A DNA stretch of 64,000 bases. It comes from Deroplatys truncata (lineage: Eukaryota; Arthropoda; Insecta; Mantodea; Mantidae). A program made the translations under genes and the position numbers. Below are positions 1 to 10,154 of this stretch, in pieces. Where the stretch lies: contig CM060979.1 of NCBI GenBank assembly GCA_030765065.1, positions 13,049,001-13,113,000 on the forward strand. Reading direction: 5' to 3'. The notes beneath the pieces are model-generated. The model saw only the letters and a program-made list of their open reading frames with translations. It did not search any database and was not told the DNA's origin. The first letter of the stretch is position 1; each line of letters opens with the position of its first letter.

Positions 1-600
1 TTGCCATCATTCGAGAATCGCTGAATGACACATGCTTTCGAGGGATCATCATCTTTGCAAAGGATAAACCATTTTTCTTACCCTGTGCACACAACATTTC
101 TTTGCCAGTACCAATCATATGACCCGAAGACAGTGTTCATTAACTGCATATCATTCTTCAATGCTTTCACTGTCCTTGTTTTTGCAGATGGGCACAACTT
201 TTAATGCAGAAGCATTATTTCTGTTCTTTCACATATTCTGACCAAGGGATTCAATTTGAAGGGTGAGAGAATACTAAAGTATCGTAAAACTGAAAGTTTA
301 CTTGTGGGGGCCTCCGTACATCCTTAACAAATAAAGTCCACCGAAACACTTCAGGACTCCTAAACTCAACAAGCTGGTAATGGAACTTAAAAACAAAGAA
401 AAAAAATCTGATGAGTTACATTTACATGACTTTCTCTACCCTCTAGCACTTATTAGTGGGTATACATATTTAATTTTACGACAGCTTATTTCTCTATCTT
501 CTTAATTTTAATTTAGATATAACTTTCCGAACATACTGCATTACAAATTTTGTTATATAGGGTAGAACATTGAGAAATGCCGGTTTTTAATTGCGCACTA
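1..600. other. Intronic sequence, no feature recognised
   Basis: This AT-rich stretch contains no exon-like frame with splice sites. Bases 410-560 weakly resemble the outer end of the R1 repeat (a TGATG...CATGACTTTCTCTAC block). The missing second half of WW3 was looked for and not found. Confidence 0.4.
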
Positions 601-617
601 TTGTCGCATTTTTGTCA

Positions 618-1550
618 TGGTAAGGCAGTATTTTTAACATTTAAAATGATATCAGTCTAATTATATAGTATAAAATATAATAACAGTCATTGCATTAATG
701 ATTATATTATTATGTACATGTTCAATAATGTTATGTGAATGTATTACGTAATTTAATAATGTAGGAGCTGTGAGAAATAGGTTTAAAGTTGCTAACAATG
801 AGGTAATCTTGAGGCAATAATGTGTTTGAGAGTTTAACAATGTTACTAGTCATTATTAGAGCAGCAATAACGTAAATTTTGAGACAGTTTATAAAATAGC
901 CAATCAACAACCAGAAAAAAGCTTAAGTTGAATAAAAGTATACTATTGGATTAGGAATAGCCAATCAGAGACTTGAAATACATAAATTTACAAATTTAGG
1001 TGGTAGAAATCAATTCAGTTGCTTGTAAACAGCATTCCTAACCGGACGCAAGACGCGTCCTCGAGATGTTTAATACGTATTCAGTATGAGACAAAAATAG
1101 TTTACGTGTTAAAAAGTGCAAGTAATTAATAAATAATCTCAAAGTCTCTCTATATCAGTGAAGTGTTATTTAAATCATGTCAAGGATTAATAAAAGGAGT
1201 GAAGTAAAAATTATAATCTGTGTAAGCCTAAATTCTTCAGTCACACCACTCCCTGCTAAGAAATTCATGTCTCTACAAATTAATACTGAAGCAGCTGAGG
1301 CAAACATAAATGTATAATATTTAAAGAAACAGTCAAATTACAAAGTTAATATTTTTAAAACTTGGGGTAAAGGCTACCGGAAACATTTTTTTTTACCATA
1401 CGTACTAGTACAACTTTGGCTCCCCAACATAAGAACTACAATACAACTCCTACTTCAAATCGGCTTTCCATACGTGAAGCAACAAACTACTTCAATGGGA
1501 GCATTTTTTTTACATGTTCTGTAATCAGTATTTCTTGCAGTTAATTATCA
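618..1550 (+). repeat. 950-bp dispersed repeat, copy 1
   Basis: This copy aligns by eye with copies near 4303 and 10155. Shared landmarks are GCAGTATTTTTAAC at the start, TAGGAGCTGTGAG, two AGCCAATCA boxes, an AATAAAAG signal, then GCAGCTGAGGCAAA. Downstream are short imperfect repeats around ACTACTTCAA. CCAAT boxes, a polyadenylation-like signal and a primer-binding-site-like block suggest a non-autonomous LTR-type unit, but no gag or pol coding is seen. The ends of this copy are approximate. Confidence 0.55.
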
Positions 1551-1625
1551 TTGAATGCTTTACAACGGAACAATGAATATTGATTGTGAAAGCACATTCA
1601 CATCTGCTGATGTTAGGCGGAAATT

Positions 1626-2150
1626 GTGTGGAAGCTTCAAAAGGCTATCGGTCGTCATAATGCACCTAATGAGTTTGAAGATGGGAATGGAAATGCCATG
1701 GCAGTGAATGGACAACGCTACCGGAATATGGTTGAAACATTTTTATGGCCTTACCTTAATGATGTAAATATTGAGCAATTATGGTTCCGACAGGATGACA
1801 CTACCAGCCACACCTCACTCGATATGATAGCCTTGTTGAGAAATAAATTTCCAGCCCGAGTTCTTTCATGCAACAGCGCAGAACTGGCCAGCAAGGTCAT
1901 GTGACTTATCGCCCTGTGACTTCTTCCTTTGGGGGTATTTAATATTGCAAGTTTATAAAAATAATCCCCAAACAATACCACAACTGAAGGAAGATATTCG
2001 AAATATCATCGCCCAAAATGAGGAGCAGATCTGTCTGAAGGTGTTGGCTCATTAGGTTTATTATGACAGCCAAGAGCGTACAAAGCTTCTGCACAGTTAC
2101 TGCGTAACATTCACCAGATTTGTATTGTGTTTTCACAATCAATATTTATT
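1626..2150 (+). pseudogene. Decayed Tc1/mariner-superfamily transposase fragment
   Basis: The plus-strand frame reads DGNGNAMAVNGQRYRNM, then LWFRQDDTTSHT, and after a stop and frameshift FLWGYL and PQTIPQLKEDIRNII. This order (NG-RY, FQQD-A-HT, FLWGYLK, K-I--LK--I) is the C-terminal half of mariner-related DDE transposases with a wide second-to-third Asp spacing. The third Asp region (normally SPDL-P-DFFLWG) is degraded. The N-terminal DNA-binding half was not found. It is non-functional. Confidence 0.7.
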
Positions 2151-2161
2151 TAAAATAAAGA

Positions 2162-2300
2162 GAGTTGGAGGTTGTTACACTACATCACTAAAAGGTTCTT
2201 ACTTTTGAATGTGTTTCTTTGCTCCCATCGTCAGCATGTTTCCAACTCATGTTCAAAAGTAAGAACCTTTTAATGATGTAGTGTAACAACCTCAAACTCA
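2162..2300. repeat. Penelope-like terminal foldback, diverged family
   Basis: Arms of about 51 bp (2162-2213 and 2249-2300) are inverted copies with a few mismatches, around a 35-bp loop. They carry GTTACACTACATCACT, which parallels GTTACACTAACATCACTT in the Penelope-like ends at 19.1-20.1 kb and 49.4 kb. The loop has CTGACGATGGGAGC then GAAACACATT on the minus strand, the same layout as the hammerhead-like core in those elements. I infer a diverged relative whose ribozyme stem has decayed. Confidence 0.6.
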
Positions 2301-2559
2301 CCTTATTTTAAATTACGACACATCACTGTTACTGACTTCTCAATCTTCAAAATGAATCAATATTCATTGATTCATTGTAAAGCATTCCATGATAACTAAC
2401 CGCAAGAATACTGATTACAAAACATGTAAACAAAATGTTCCCATGCCAATAATGTAACAACAGTGCACAATTTAACATTAGCATTCTTAACGTCCACCCT
2501 ATATATACAAAGGAAATAACGATACTCAAACGTTTTAGAACTCGATGTTATATGCTGGC

Positions 2560-3215
2560 CTTAAAATTCCATACTCTTTCCATGCAATTGCAAGAAACAA
2601 CCGAATGTTTAAAGGACTTTAAAGAATGACCAAGTAATGAATAATTCAAATCATTAATAATGGATATCTCAGAAACAGTTTATAGTACAAAAAAAATTAT
2701 TTTAAATAAATTGTGTACTTTTAAGAGATCTACATTTTTTGTGTAATACATTTTGGACTATCGCATAACGTTTACCAGTTATACAAAATTCCCTCCGAAT
2801 GAAGAGGACTTCATAGGCTATTCCCTGAAAATTCAACATATAGAATTTATTAATCATGTAAATATCTTTCATATATGGCATTTTGATCAAAATCATTACA
2901 GCCATCTTTTAGAAAATAAAAAATTTTGAAAAATGTTCCATGTAAAGGTTAGTTTGGGGTGGGGGATTTTGGTGAAAACCTTTGTGTCCCATCTTTGAAA
3001 GATATTGTACTTAATACCAAGTTTGGTATTTACCAGACTTTTCGTTTTTGAGTTATGCTGTTCACAGACACACACGGATCTTTTACTAAAAATGCATTTT
3101 TTGGATTCAGTGGGCATCAAAACATGCATTTCTGGTGAAATTTTGATATCAAATTATAGGTGGAATGCAATACCATCTATATGTACTATGTACATGGTAG
3201 AGAAAGTAAGAAAAA
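2560..3215 (-). repeat. R1 dispersed repeat copy, minus orientation
   Basis: The block ends in GTAGAGAAAGTAA and contains the R1 landmarks in reverse: a TTCCATGTAAAGG tract, CACAGACACACACGGATC, and TTTTTGGATTCAGTGGG. It is a diverged subfamily like the copy at 59.2-60.0 kb. The left boundary is approximate. The short open frames inside are chance frames of a non-coding repeat. Confidence 0.65.
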
Positions 3216-3290
3216 GAGAATTCTAAAATAGCTGTGAATTATTTGTAATATGTGGTATATGTGAATATGTGGTTTATTATTACAACTCAC

Positions 3291-3570
3291 TATGATCTAT
3301 GAAGAATATTCTTCCATCCGTGTGAACACGTTCCTCCCATCCTTCTGGAAGAGGTCCTAATTCATCTTCAGGCCTCCTGTTTGGTGGATGATTTTGATTT
3401 GGCATAGGACTTGCTCGTCCTGTACGAGGGTCTACCCAGGTTGTAGCTCTCTCATTGTGGTCAATGAAAAAGACTCTACCATTTGGTGCTACTTGCATAG
3501 TCCATCCTTGTGGCAATCCTTCTGAATTTACAGTTAAGTTATTTCCTACTCTTTGCTCCTGGGGGGATGG
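3291..3570 (-). CDS. Nedd4: Nedd4 exon: WW2 and first half of WW3
   Basis: The 280-bp exon starts in phase 0 ([10 protein letters not shown]) after the acceptor CCCCTCTTAG. It encodes a full WW2 ([20 protein letters not shown], then RATTWVDPR), the spacer GRASPMPNQ, and WW3 up to [20 protein letters not shown]. It then leaves in phase 1 at the donor ATA/GTGAGT, and the remaining WW3 strand must come from an exon before base 1. The MQVAPNG wording of WW2 is distinctive for arthropod Nedd4. The three residues after the donor (SEL) are intron readthrough. Confidence 0.93.
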
Positions 3571-4302
3571 CTAAGAGGGGCAAAACAGAATATCTTGTAT
3601 AAATATAGCATCACAAAAACAATTATATGTTAACTACAGAACAGAAAAGAGATTAAGGGGAGACCAAACCATTTTTCTGTGCAGTGTTACTGGAATTTCC
3701 TCTTTAATTTGATATGTATTTTATTATTGCAGGCACAATACTTAAATTTAGGGATGGGATCTCAATACTACTCTCGATACTTGGTGGTATCAAAATGGGT
3801 TTCATACTTTAAGATAAATCTTCAGCACTTTTAATTTTTGCATTATTGGGAGTTGCAGCATTTAACTTTATGCTATGCAAGGAATGAAAGGAGTTAAGTC
3901 TTCAACCTTGCAACTGTCCCCAAAGAGTTGTTGGACTATAGTTCTTGATAGACCTTGACTGTGTTGCATGCAATATCCCATAGATTCTTGTGTCTAAATG
4001 AAAACATGCAAAACAATGGGATAAGGAGTACAGGTACTCATGTAACATGCAGCGTTAAGCCATGCCTTAGAGCATCAGCTAATTTAGGCAACACACTAAA
4101 TCACATTTCTGATGAATCACTCTCAGCCATTACATTTACCTACTCCGGTGACCAAAATCTGAATCCAGCAGAAATAAACCAGAACTTAAGACATGGGATA
4201 ATACAGCGCATGGAAATATTTATTCTTTCCTTCCATCTGTTAGTTTGCGTTTACCCAAGTCAAACTCGGGTTGCTAGTGTAGCTTACAGGTATACCTGAG
4301 GC

Positions 4303-5310
4303 AGTATTTTAATACCTGAATAATTTCAATTGTATTTTTATAAGTAAATTCAATAACAGCCTGCCTTGAAATAATATGTATGTCATAATTATTTAAAATG
4401 TATGTAACAGTCATTGCATATGCTTATTTTTATTGTAAAATATGTTTAATAATGTTATGTGAATACATTACATACTTTAATAATGCAAGAGCTGTGAGAA
4501 TAATGAGTTTTAAGTTGCTAACAATGAGGTAATAATGAGGTAACCTTGTAGCAATAATGAGTTTGAATGTTACTAGTCATGATTATAGCAAAGATAAGGT
4601 AAATTCAGTGACAGTTTAAAATTAGCCAATCAATAGCAAGGAAAAGGTTTAAGTAAAATGCAGATATTCTATTGGACTAGAATTAGCCAATCAGATGCTT
4701 AAAATACCGAAGCTTACAGGTTTAACGGTTGAAATAATGTTCAGTTGCTGGCAAACCTTGGTAGTGACCAGATGGAAGAGGTGTTCTCTACAGAAATATT
4801 ACATGTGAATCGTAAAATATGTATACGCGCTAAGTGAAAGTATTAAAGAATCTCACAGCTCTTAAAAAGTGTAGTGCTTTATTAAATTGTGCAAAGGATA
4901 AATAAAAGAAGTGAGTTTTAAAAACTTAAAAATCTGTACAAGTCTACATTCTTGTTGCACCGCACCCTGACTAAGATATACATGACTCTACAAGCATTAC
5001 TGACGCAGCCGAGGCAAATTCAAACATAAATACTATATAGAAGCAGTTTTAATAACAAAGTTAAATATTATAGTGTAAAACTTGGAGTGTAACAACAAAA
5101 ACACATCTTTAAATCAGCTTCTCATACGTAGCAGCATATTGCATAACAGTAACTATTACGTAATCAACAAATTCAAACCGACTCCCAAAGCGTGTTGCAA
5201 ACTTCTTAAACAACTTCAAGAACAATACTTCAAGTTAGGCTTCCAATGTATGAAGCTTAATAAATTACGTAAACAACACAACTACTTCAAGTTGGCACCC
5301 ATAAGTGGGG
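4303..5310 (+). repeat. 950-bp dispersed repeat, copy 2
   Basis: It follows the same landmark order as copies at 618 and 10155: GCAGTATTTT, the AGAGCTGTGAG block, paired AGCCAATCA boxes, an AATAAAAGAAG signal, CTGACGCAGCCGAGGCAAA, then repeated ACTACTTCAAG-TTGGC units. It lies inside the hAT-type MITE, so it inserted later or was carried along. No coding capacity was found. Confidence 0.6.
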
Positions 5311-5421
5311 CATAACTACTTCATACTGTATGACTTATTTCCGTAATATGGATAGAAAATCCTTTAAAAGAAAGTTTACAGCACAAAATATAGTTACATA
5401 CATAAAAAGGGAAGCAAGTAA

Positions 5422-5423
<2 letters not shown>

Positions 5424-5486
<63 letters not shown>
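5424..5486. repeat. (TTA)n microsatellite
   Basis: About 21 uninterrupted TTA units. The Asn-rich minus-strand frame crossing it is an artefact of the repeat. Confidence 0.97.
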
Positions 5487-5603
5487 GCCTTGACTAACAA
5501 TAGGGGATACATTATAACCTGTGGCATTATATAGATAAAAAAATTGCTGCCAATTGGAGAATGTCAAACAGGAACAATTCCGAAATTAGCATAAAATATA
5601 AAA

Positions 5604-5633
5604 TTGGTTACATGTATTTATACATGTAACCAA
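5604..5633. repeat. Short perfect palindrome
   Basis: TTGGTTACATGTA and its exact reverse complement flank a 4-nt loop, giving 13-bp arms inside the hAT-type MITE. No function is indicated. Confidence 0.8.
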
Positions 5634-6479
5634 CTACCAATAAGAACATAATTCAGTGAATAAGCTATCGCATTTACAGTTCTCTTTTTTATTGAGTATC
5701 AAGAAATAGTGGTATCGTCCCATCACTGCTTATATTTTAAATATATTTTTATAAATGGTACTGCATTTGCAATTTTGTACTGTGAATTCTGTACCACTTC
5801 ACAGAAAAACATTTTAACTTCTACACTTTAAAGTAGAGGTAAACTAAAGGGGTTTAAAGAGCACATCTTTTAGGGGAAAGTTTGCTCTGCAAATTGGTAC
5901 TGCTATTAAATATGCCAGCTTGTTTACTTCATTGCTTTCAACAGCTTTTTCTGTGAATAACTATTTCTATAAATGACCCCTTTTCTCAGAAACTACTGAA
6001 CACAGCTAAATTAAATTTTAAGATGGTAAAAACAACCTCTAAATGCTATACTAAACCTTTTTTAATATGATGGTTATTTTGTAAAAAAAAATATTATCTG
6101 ATAAAATATAATCAAAAGTTGGTACATGGGTCATTCAATAATTAGTGGCAACAATGTTTGTATGTGGCGCTAAAAGCAGTAAATGATGCAGGCTGATAAC
6201 AATGAGAAAGAACAGCACCTGATGTGTCTTATCTGTAAGTTTGAAGATGGTAATCTTATTTATAAGGTATTTGTAGTAAGTAGGTCAGCAGATGACGACG
6301 AGAGCAAGGGAGTCTCAAAACATGTACAGGTAATTTAACTTAAATGAAGAGTGTAAATGAGTTTTCCTACTCCTCGTTCATTTGAAATACTTCTCTATCA
6401 ACCGCTTCTACATTATTGTTTATAATTTGTAGTGAGTTTTGTTTGTCGACTGTTATCTGTAGTACTTTCAAATGTTTAG

Positions 6480-6822
6480 TAAATACAAACAAAGATGCCT
6501 CATTAGAATTCAGATTGCAAGAGGCAAGACTGCTCGACAATTCCATGCAGCATTACTGGAAGTAGAGAGTTTTACCATATTGTATGGCTAGGTGGGAGTG
6601 CAGAGGTAAGGAAGATGTTCATCAAAAACGTGGAACTGGCAGAATGCAATCAGCAAGTGATGCTGTGCATGTGAACGCTGTTAGAGCACTGCTGGAAGAA
6701 CATGTTGTTGTACTTGTACTGAACTAACAAGGGAAGTTAAAACTGCCCCTGGTACAATTCTACACATACTTAAGAAGAAGTTAAAGATGAGGAAAATCTG
6801 CGCTCAGTGGGTTGCACACAAT
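6480..6822 (+). pseudogene. Mariner transposase, N-terminal remnant
   Basis: This is the degraded helix-turn-helix half of the enclosing mariner. Fragments such as RGKTARQFHAALL and GTGRMQSASD and the end KKLKMRKICAQWVAHNL follow the order of mariner N-terminal domains, which bind the terminal repeats. Several stops and frame changes interrupt it. It ends where the LINE 3' A-rich tail begins. Confidence 0.65.
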
Positions 6823-7324
6823 CTTTTTTTTGGTTTGCTGGTATGGTTTATTATCATCCTTTTAAATACATTTAAAGGACATGTCCAATTACAAATATAA
6901 AATAATTTAACAAGTATCCCTTATAATTTTACATTACTTCTTTTACATTGCATGTACATTACGTTTACCTTAAATATCATTTTCACTTTACGTTGCTTTA
7001 CCATGTCTAAATTCATCTATACTATAAAATTCATTTTCAATTAAGTATTTCTTTATTGTTTTCATCATTACATTTGGCTGGTTTATGTTCTTTATTTCTC
7101 TAGGTAATTTATTGAATAATTCTCTTCCTCTAACTTCTATGGCACGTTTATTTAGAGTTCCCCTTAGGCCCGGTTTTACAGTATAAGCTTAAACTTCGAA
7201 TTGGGCTTAACCGGAGAGTTAAGCTACAGCTGAATTTTACAGTGCGTAGTTCAAGCGCTAAGCCGAGATTATACGGGACTCGACTTAAACCGTACTGAAC
7301 TGTGGTTTAAGTTAAGGAGTCGCC

Positions 7325-7755
7325 ATGTTATCTGAGGACGACGATTTTAATGACGAGGAAATGCAAATTATTTTAAACCATATCCACAACAGAAGACGGC
7401 TTAAAGTGTTTAGAATGCGTCCAAATCATTTCCACATATGGAATGACCGAGAATTCTACGAGAGGTTTCGGTTAAGTAAACAGTCTGCGATGATGGTACT
7501 AGAGATTATTGATGATGCAATTTAACATAAAACAGACTTGTAAGTAAAACTTAATATTAAATTTATTCTTACCCCTTTATAATATACTTTATCGCTCATA
7601 AGGTATTATTACTTTATATTTCAGGAACAAAGCCCTCTCGTCAGAAGCGATGCTTCTTTTGACGTTGAGGTTACATGCAAGTGGAAGCATGCTAATTGCA
7701 GCTGGAGATTTTTCCGGCATCTCAAAATCTACAGCATGCAGGGTCGTGAAAATTG
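7325..7755 (+). pseudogene. Harbinger transposase (HARBI1-like), N-terminal remnant
   Basis: The first frame reads MLSEDDDFNDEEMQIILNH to FYERFRLSKQSAMMVLEII. After an AT-rich interruption (perhaps an intron) comes LSSEAMLLLTLRLHASGSM and GISKSTACRVVKIV. These match the N-terminal region of Harbinger nucleases (F--RFRLSK, L----LLLTLRF-A-G, G-S-ST-CR). The DDE catalytic region is absent because the element's centre is deleted near 7755, where the sequence turns into the antisense Myb-like gene. Confidence 0.8.
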
Positions 7756-8128
7756 TTTTACATCCATCAATTTGGACACCAATTAATTCCTTTATTTCCT
7801 CGTCGATTGGCGTAATTAACGATGGCACAGCCGGACCTCCACCTGTACCCCAAATAACACATTTCTCGTCGGCGTATTTCTGTTTTGTAACTTTCTTCAA
7901 ATTGTCATATTTCTTCTTCAACACGGTAGCATCTCTGTATATTATTCCGCTCTTTGCATTGAATAACTCCGCAATTTTCCCCCACGTTTGGTTCTTCCTG
8001 CTCCACAGGACCTTATCAGATTGCTTGCACTCTATTATGTGTTTATACTACTTTACAATTTCTAACAGAATGCTAACTTCTTGAGAAGTGAAGTTAGCAG
8101 TACGTTTTGGCTCTGATTTTTCGGTCAT
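7755..8128 (-). pseudogene. Harbinger Myb/SANT-like accessory gene, 3' end missing
   Basis: From an ATG at 8128 the minus frame reads MTEKSEPKRTANFTSQEV, a stop in place of one codon after LLEIVK, then QTWGKIAELFNAKSG and TVLKKKYDNLKKVTKQKYAD, and GGGPAVPSLITPIDEEI. The W-KIA--FN and LK-KYDNLKK pattern is a Myb/SANT-like DNA-binding domain, the partner protein that Harbinger transposases need for nuclear import and end recognition. The single TAG and the truncation at the deletion junction make it inactive. Confidence 0.75.
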
Positions 8129-8549
8129 TTTAATGTGTGTATCTTAATAACCTATAAACCTTACTTTCAGGAACAGTGCCGCCATAAACAAATGATGGGA
8201 ATTCGCTCGATGTGCATGCGCAAGCGTTACCAACTTTAAAGTTCCGAGGAGTTGTTCAGCTCAGTAAAGCCAAACGTGGTTGCCCTACTGTGAAACTCGC
8301 AAAGCTTTAACCAAAGCTTAAGTTTTGTTTAAGCTGCATCTGTAGCTTAGTAAAGGTTCGACTTAAGCCTGAACTGTGAAACCGGCCCTTAATGCTATTC
8401 TATATTAATCGTCGTTGTTTCTTAACTTATGGTTATGTACACTGGAATTTTTTTGCATACATATATATACATGGCACTGTTAACAAGTTTTGATTCTTCA
8501 ACATCCCCCAGCAAGTTTGTTTGTTTTCCATTTTGCTTATTATTCTAAT

Positions 8550-8580
<31 letters not shown>

Positions 8581-8589
8581 GAAGTTTAA

Positions 8590-8923
8590 AGACTTTATGT
8601 ATTTCTCTTGCTGTAGTATTTCCCCATAATGTAATTCCGTATCTTACATGCGAATATATAAAAGCATAGTAGACCTGTTTCATTGTTTTATTGTCCATTA
8701 TTTTAGTTAATTGTCTCATTACATAAATGCCCTTATTTATCTTTTTTCTAATTGATGTTACATGAGATTGCCAATTTAAATGTTTATCAATTATTACTCC
8801 AAGAAAATTAGTGCAATTTATTTCTGATATGTTTTCCCCATCTATACTTAGTTTAATACTACTCGGGTTAAGTTTTGTTAATTCAAAGTTAACACATGCT
8901 GTCTTTTGTGTATTTATTATCAT
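8590..8923 (-). pseudogene. LINE family C ORF2 C-terminal fragment
   Basis: The minus frame reads INCTNFLGVIIDKHLNWQSH, then YVMRQLTKIMDNKTMKQVYY and HVRYGITLWGN. These are the thumb and post-RT motifs of jockey/CR1-type LINEs. It is followed downstream by a 32-base poly-A run (poly-T on the plus strand, 8549-8580) that destroys the frame. The paralogue at 22.8 kb has only 10 A at this site. Confidence 0.8.
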
Positions 8924-9073
8924 ATCTAAATTAGCTAATATTGTTTAATAATTTTTAAAATTGAATTAGCTATAATTTCAACCTCTTTTGCTGTTTGACC
9001 TTTAATTATGACAGTCATGTCATCTTCATATCCAATTGCGATGCCTCCATTTTCTTATATGACCTCAAAAATT

Positions 9074-9259
9074 TCATTTATATATATATATAAGAAATAA
9101 AAATGGCCCCAATTTTGAATCTTGCGGGACCCCTTGTTTTACTATTTTGAAATCTGACTTTATCTTTTTTATAACACCATTTGTATTATTTCGACACATT
9201 GTGGTCGATTTTCCAGATATGTTGATATCCAATCCAGCGCTAAACCTCGAAAACCACAT
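9074..9259 (-). pseudogene. LINE family C reverse transcriptase, central fragment
   Basis: The frame includes VKQGVPQDSKLGPFLFLIYI, the RT motif normally GVPQGS-LGPLLFL. The preceding piece CGFRGLALDWISTYLENRPQ lies in another frame at 9260-9310, so a frameshift separates them. The F/YADD catalytic box expected just downstream is largely lost (9000-9060). It is non-functional. Confidence 0.75.
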
Positions 9260-9309
9260 GTTTCTAATTTATTTAGTAATATTTTTATATTCATACATTC
9301 TTGAAGAGC

Positions 9310-9790
9310 AAAACATGTGGCAGAGATTGGAAACAGCGAGATTGTACTTAGAATGCTATGGACGTGAAGGCAAGCGTTTCCTTCAATGTCTCGTAACTTT
9401 AGATGAAACCTTGGTTCAATGGTACCAACCAAAATTGAAGAGACAATCAAATGATTGTCCACGGCCAAAAAAGTATCAGCAAGAACAGCATCCACTTAGT
9501 TCATAGTTGTTTATGATTTTGACGGTGTCTTTGTCACTCAATTGACTTCCTGCGAAAAATAGTGTGAATGGTGCGTATTACAATTACTTTCTGGAACACC
9601 ACTTACAACCAGCTGTGGGCCATGAACATCCAAATCTCCTGAATTCTTTTCCTATTCTGCTATATGGTGATGCTCGCTCTCACATACCTACACCTATGGT
9701 TAATTTATTTCGCAGATGGAACTGGGAAATTCTGATCATCCTCTATACTAGCCAGATATGAGCCCATGTGATTTTTACTGTTTCCAAAAA
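9310..9790 (+). pseudogene. Mariner transposase, catalytic-half remnant
   Basis: MWQRLETARLYLECYGREG leads into CLVTLDETLVQWYQPKLKRQ (first catalytic Asp). A frame change follows, then HHLQPAVGHEHPN and LLYGDARSHIPTPMVNLFRR. The end is ARYEPM*FLLFPKIK-like in broken frames, where SPDMSPCDF is expected. The second Asp position is Gly. Together with 6480-6822 it makes one transposase split by the LINE. Confidence 0.78.
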
Positions 9791-10154
9791 TAAAGGTAGC
9801 GCTTAGAGGAGCTTGCTTTAGAAACCAGAGGGGCAATTGTAGCAGCAGTAGAGCAGTCTGTTTAAGATTGGTACATGGCACTGGATGGCATACGTTGTAT
9901 CCCTGAAGTGTGGAAGCGGGTTATTCATGTTGATGGAGATTACTTCTGAGCACAGCAACAATGTGAACTTTACCAAAAATGTTTTCTTTCTCAATTCAAA
10001 TGTTGCCACCAGTTATTGAATGACCCATGTATAATTAAAATAATAATCCTACCTTCCTTAATAAACAAACTTATTGTACAAAAGTACACTGCCAGTCTCT
10101 TGAGCAATTAAATTTTTAAGTCCTTTCAAGTAAGCGTGCAATCCATAACCATCT

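Larger units (their letters stand above)
3749..5728. mobile_element. hAT-type MITE enclosing another repeat
   Basis: Inverted termini TAGGGATGGGATCTCAATAC (left) and CAGTGATGGGACGATACCAC (right, reverse complement) are flanked by the imperfect 8-bp direct repeats CTTAAATT (3741-3748) and CTTATATT (5729-5736). Eight-bp target duplications with such termini are typical of hAT elements. The 1980-bp interior has no transposase. It carries copy 2 of the 950-bp repeat and a TTA microsatellite, so much of its length is secondary insertion. Confidence 0.75.
7167..8388 (+). mobile_element. PIF/Harbinger element, internally deleted
   Basis: The 16-bp inverted ends GGCCCGGTTTTACAGT and GGGCCGGTTTCACAGT (right end reversed) are flanked by TTA at 7164-7166 and 8389-8391. 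TWA duplications are the PIF/Harbinger hallmark. Uninterrupted LINE copies at 23.06 kb and 61.48 kb show the empty site. Inside are the first part of a Harbinger nuclease gene on plus and a Myb/SANT-like gene on minus, the usual pair of divergent-family genes. The intervening half is deleted. Confidence 0.9.
6823..9300 (-). mobile_element. LINE family C copy, 5'-truncated, inserted in mariner
   Basis: Read on the minus strand, the segment encodes the second half of a LINE reverse transcriptase and the ORF2 C-terminus, then a 3' UTR ending in an A-rich tail near 6823. It is interrupted by a Harbinger remnant at 7167-8388. Copies of the same family lie at 22560-23385 (+) and 61172-61850 (-), and both lack the Harbinger insert. 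The 5' truncation near 9300 falls in the RT domain just before ILLNKLE. The element lacks endonuclease and ORF1. Confidence 0.82.
6125..10029 (+). mobile_element. Mariner element (D34D-type) carrying nested insertions
   Basis: The ends are 29-bp inverted repeats starting CATGGGTCATTCAATAA, with two mismatches, flanked by TA on both sides (6123-6124 and 10030-10031), the target duplication expected of mariners. The transposase is split. N-terminal pieces read RKICAQWVAHNL near 6790-6822. The rest resumes near 9310 with LETARLYLECYGREG, VTLDETLVQWYQ and FPILLYGDARSH. The first catalytic Asp is kept in LDET. The second is replaced by Gly in LLYGDARSH. Frameshifts and stops make it dead. Without the inserted LINE it would be about 1.4 kb, normal for a mariner. 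Confidence 0.88.
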
